From the NCBI RefSeq assembly GCF_900129275.1, contig NZ_FQUX01000015.1, positions 1-46,178 on the forward strand: 46,178 bases of DNA, written 5' to 3'. Position 1 is the stretch's first letter. The number at the start of each line of letters is the position of its first letter. A program made the position numbers and the translations under genes. The DNA is from Arenibacter palladensis. GTDB lineage: Bacteria; Bacteroidota; Bacteroidia; Flavobacteriales; Flavobacteriaceae. A model generated the notes under the pieces. The model saw only the letters and a program-made list of their open reading frames with translations. It did no database searches and was not told the origin of the DNA. Shown in pieces: positions 44,694 to 46,178 of the stretch.

Positions 44694-45762
44694 AAACCCT
44701 GTCGGGTAATATAATATTGGGAAAGGCTAATATGTTATACTTTATGTGTCTTTTTGGTTAATTTCCTGACTATTATCCTCAAATTAAGATGGAGAAAAAG
44801 TTTCCTACATTTAGTAGATACAGGGCTTGACCTAGATAGACAGATAATTAATTTTACTTGCCTTGGACAAAAAGGTGAGTATGGCAAAATAGATGCTTAA
44901 AATAAAATCGTTTGTAGCAAAACAATATTAAATCCAATCTTATTTATACATTGAATCGCTTTAAACTTGATTATACCAAGTGTTGAATTCCATCGGTAAA
45001 TCTTTTCCCTAATAACCCGCCTAAGCAACCACCTTTCCTTTGATAGGGTATTTACTTAAAAATTCAGAAATCGTCCATTAAGTTTGGGGCAAGGACCATC
45101 TACAACAACATCAGTAAGAATATATTTAAGGAATCCTTACAGTAGTTGAAATGTCTTTTTCTATGGTATAGAGCCCAAGTAACCAACATTTTTAAGCAAT
45201 TGACCAAAATTAGTTAAACCAATTTCCAACAAATTCGTAGTTGGCGAAAACGCATTGACGGCTTTAAAGGGGATTTGCATTCTATACTGCAAATATACAT
45301 GTTGCTGAAAAGTACTCTAAATAAAGTAATAAGCCACATGCTTTATCTCAGGCACTCTTTACAGAATCCCTAGGTTTTTATCGGATATAATGGATAAGTC
45401 TTATGTAGTTATTATCATACCCTTAACTGCTATAGCTAAAATAGGGGGTTGTCACAGGAGTATATTGTGATTTAAAAGGTAGTTTCACTTAGGCTCAAGT
45501 CGTAAGTACAAACCGAATCCATGTTGAATACAATTAAAAATTAAATCGGAATTAAGAGACTTGGCAAACGACAATAATCAATAAATTTTATGTTTTAGAT
45601 ACTTCAAATATTGAAACTACATTTATTGATTACAACATTCTTTTTATTCGCTCCGCATAGGTTACATTGAAAATCCATCTACAGACAAAAAGTTGCTATA
45701 ATTAGTGATTCCCTCAAGATTAAACAAGAGAAATTTTAAACATCTTATTAAATTCCGAAATC
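44694..45762. other. Long AT-rich gap upstream of the susC region
   Basis: About 1.07 kb without a convincing gene. A 39-codon minus-strand frame at 45161-45280 (MQIPFKAVNAFSPTTNLLEI, then a hydrophobic-polar mix) is protein-like and continues in other frames, so it may be a remnant. No tRNA, terminator or strong repeat was found. Confidence 0.4.
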
Positions 45763-46178
45763 TTAAGCTGTCCTGGACATTGGATTACCGAACAAATCCA
45801 CTATGGGCTTTCCATGCCCATCAGGCGTTGTATAAAACGGTCTGCCCTCAATGGTATAATTTGTTTCAGGATGTATTCCCAAAGCATGGTAAATTGATTG
45901 ATGCACTTGATCTATTACCACGGGATTTTCTATGGAAGAACATGGCCTTTCATCCGCTGTTTTACCATATACAAGACCTTTTTCGACTCCTCCCCCCCAC
46001 ATCAGTATTGAACTACCATCGGTAAAGTGTCTGTGCATACCATAGAATTTCTCATCCTCTATGATATCCGGTTGATCTACCTGGTCCTTCACTTGTTCGC
46101 CAGGCCTTCCCTCCATAATGGCGTCCCGACTGAACTCACTGGCCAAAATAATCAATGTCCTATCCAAATGACCACTTT
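45763..46178 (-). CDS. DUF1501-family protein, C-terminal fragment (runs off right edge)
   Basis: The frame continues to the right edge; the TTG at 46167 is not a real start. Visible residues (about 138) are the C-terminal domain of a DUF1501/sulfatase-like protein: SGHLDRTLIILASEFSRDAIMEG in two adjacent pieces, then HFTDGSSILMWGGGVEKGLVYG (also read in two pieces), DQVHQSIYHALGI and TIEGRPFYTT. DUF1501 proteins are usually Tat-exported and sit beside DUF1553/DUF1549 cytochrome-type genes; these would lie to the right of the window. The function is unknown, with the alkaline-phosphatase-like fold suggesting hydrolase ancestry. Confidence 0.8.
   Translation of the reverse strand, partial: SGHLDRTLIILASEFSRDAIMEGRPGEQVKDQVDQPDIIEDEKFYGMHRHFTDGSSILMWGGGVEKGLVYGKTADERPCSSIENPVVIDQVHQSIYHALGIHPETNYTIEGRPFYTTPDGHGKPIVDLFGNPMSRTA

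Noticed and set aside
45705..46025. 106-codon plus-strand frame at the right edge
   Set aside because: Shadow of the minus-strand DUF1501 protein.
1..46178. CRISPR array or phage structural genes
   Set aside because: No regularly spaced repeats and no capsid, tail or terminase-like proteins were found.

Overview
The window looks like chromosomal DNA from a gliding marine-type Flavobacteriaceae bacterium (Bacteroidota). The evidence is gldJ and porV (gliding and type IX secretion), a SusC/SusD pair, several Bacteroidota-style lipoproteins, low GC content, and a two-lipoyl-domain pyruvate dehydrogenase E2. No strain or species can be named from the sequence alone.

Layout. 1-306 is the tail of an IS3-family element that runs off the left edge. 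323-8418 is core chromosome: pdhA-pdhC, cdd and porV on the minus strand, gldJ and murF on the plus strand, then tRNA-Val(GAC). 8654-12312 holds a lipoprotein sulfatase, an unknown protein and an alkaline-phosphatase-superfamily hydrolase with a TTG start. 13305-18683 is a tight plus-strand operon: Gfo/Idh/MocA dehydrogenase, SDR, SIS-domain protein, FAD oxidoreductase and phosphotriesterase-family hydrolase. A GntR/UTRA regulator converges on it. Divergent from the regulator are a lipoprotein dehydrogenase with a c-type cytochrome domain and a Tat-exported TIM-barrel isomerase that is frameshifted. Similar palindromes precede the operon, the regulator and the dehydrogenase, so these genes are probably one regulon for an uncharacterised sugar, sugar-acid or lactone pathway.

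23870-25379 is a fossil integration site: a 3' half of tRNA-Val(UAC) with its own terminator, a 32-bp perfect palindrome, short direct repeats, and a tyrosine recombinase broken by one frameshift and one stop codon. The genes to the right may have arrived with that element, but its other end is not in the window.

25672-44327 reads as a peptide utilisation locus. It has two M24 Xaa-Pro peptidases, a DadA-like FAD oxidase, a dipeptidyl-peptidase IV, a DapA-family enzyme, an AraC regulator, two tandem secreted DUF885 metallopeptidases and a SusC/SusD (RagA/RagB-like) uptake pair. The combination fits uptake and breakdown of proline- or hydroxyproline-rich (collagen-like) peptides. That assignment is an inference; hydroxyproline epimerase and the final semialdehyde dehydrogenase are not present here. 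The window ends in a DUF1501 protein cut by the right edge.

Several long gaps (12.8-13.3, 33.1-34.1, 38.7-39.7 and 44.7-45.8 kb) hold no intact genes. Some contain short protein-like stretches in shifting frames that look like decayed genes.
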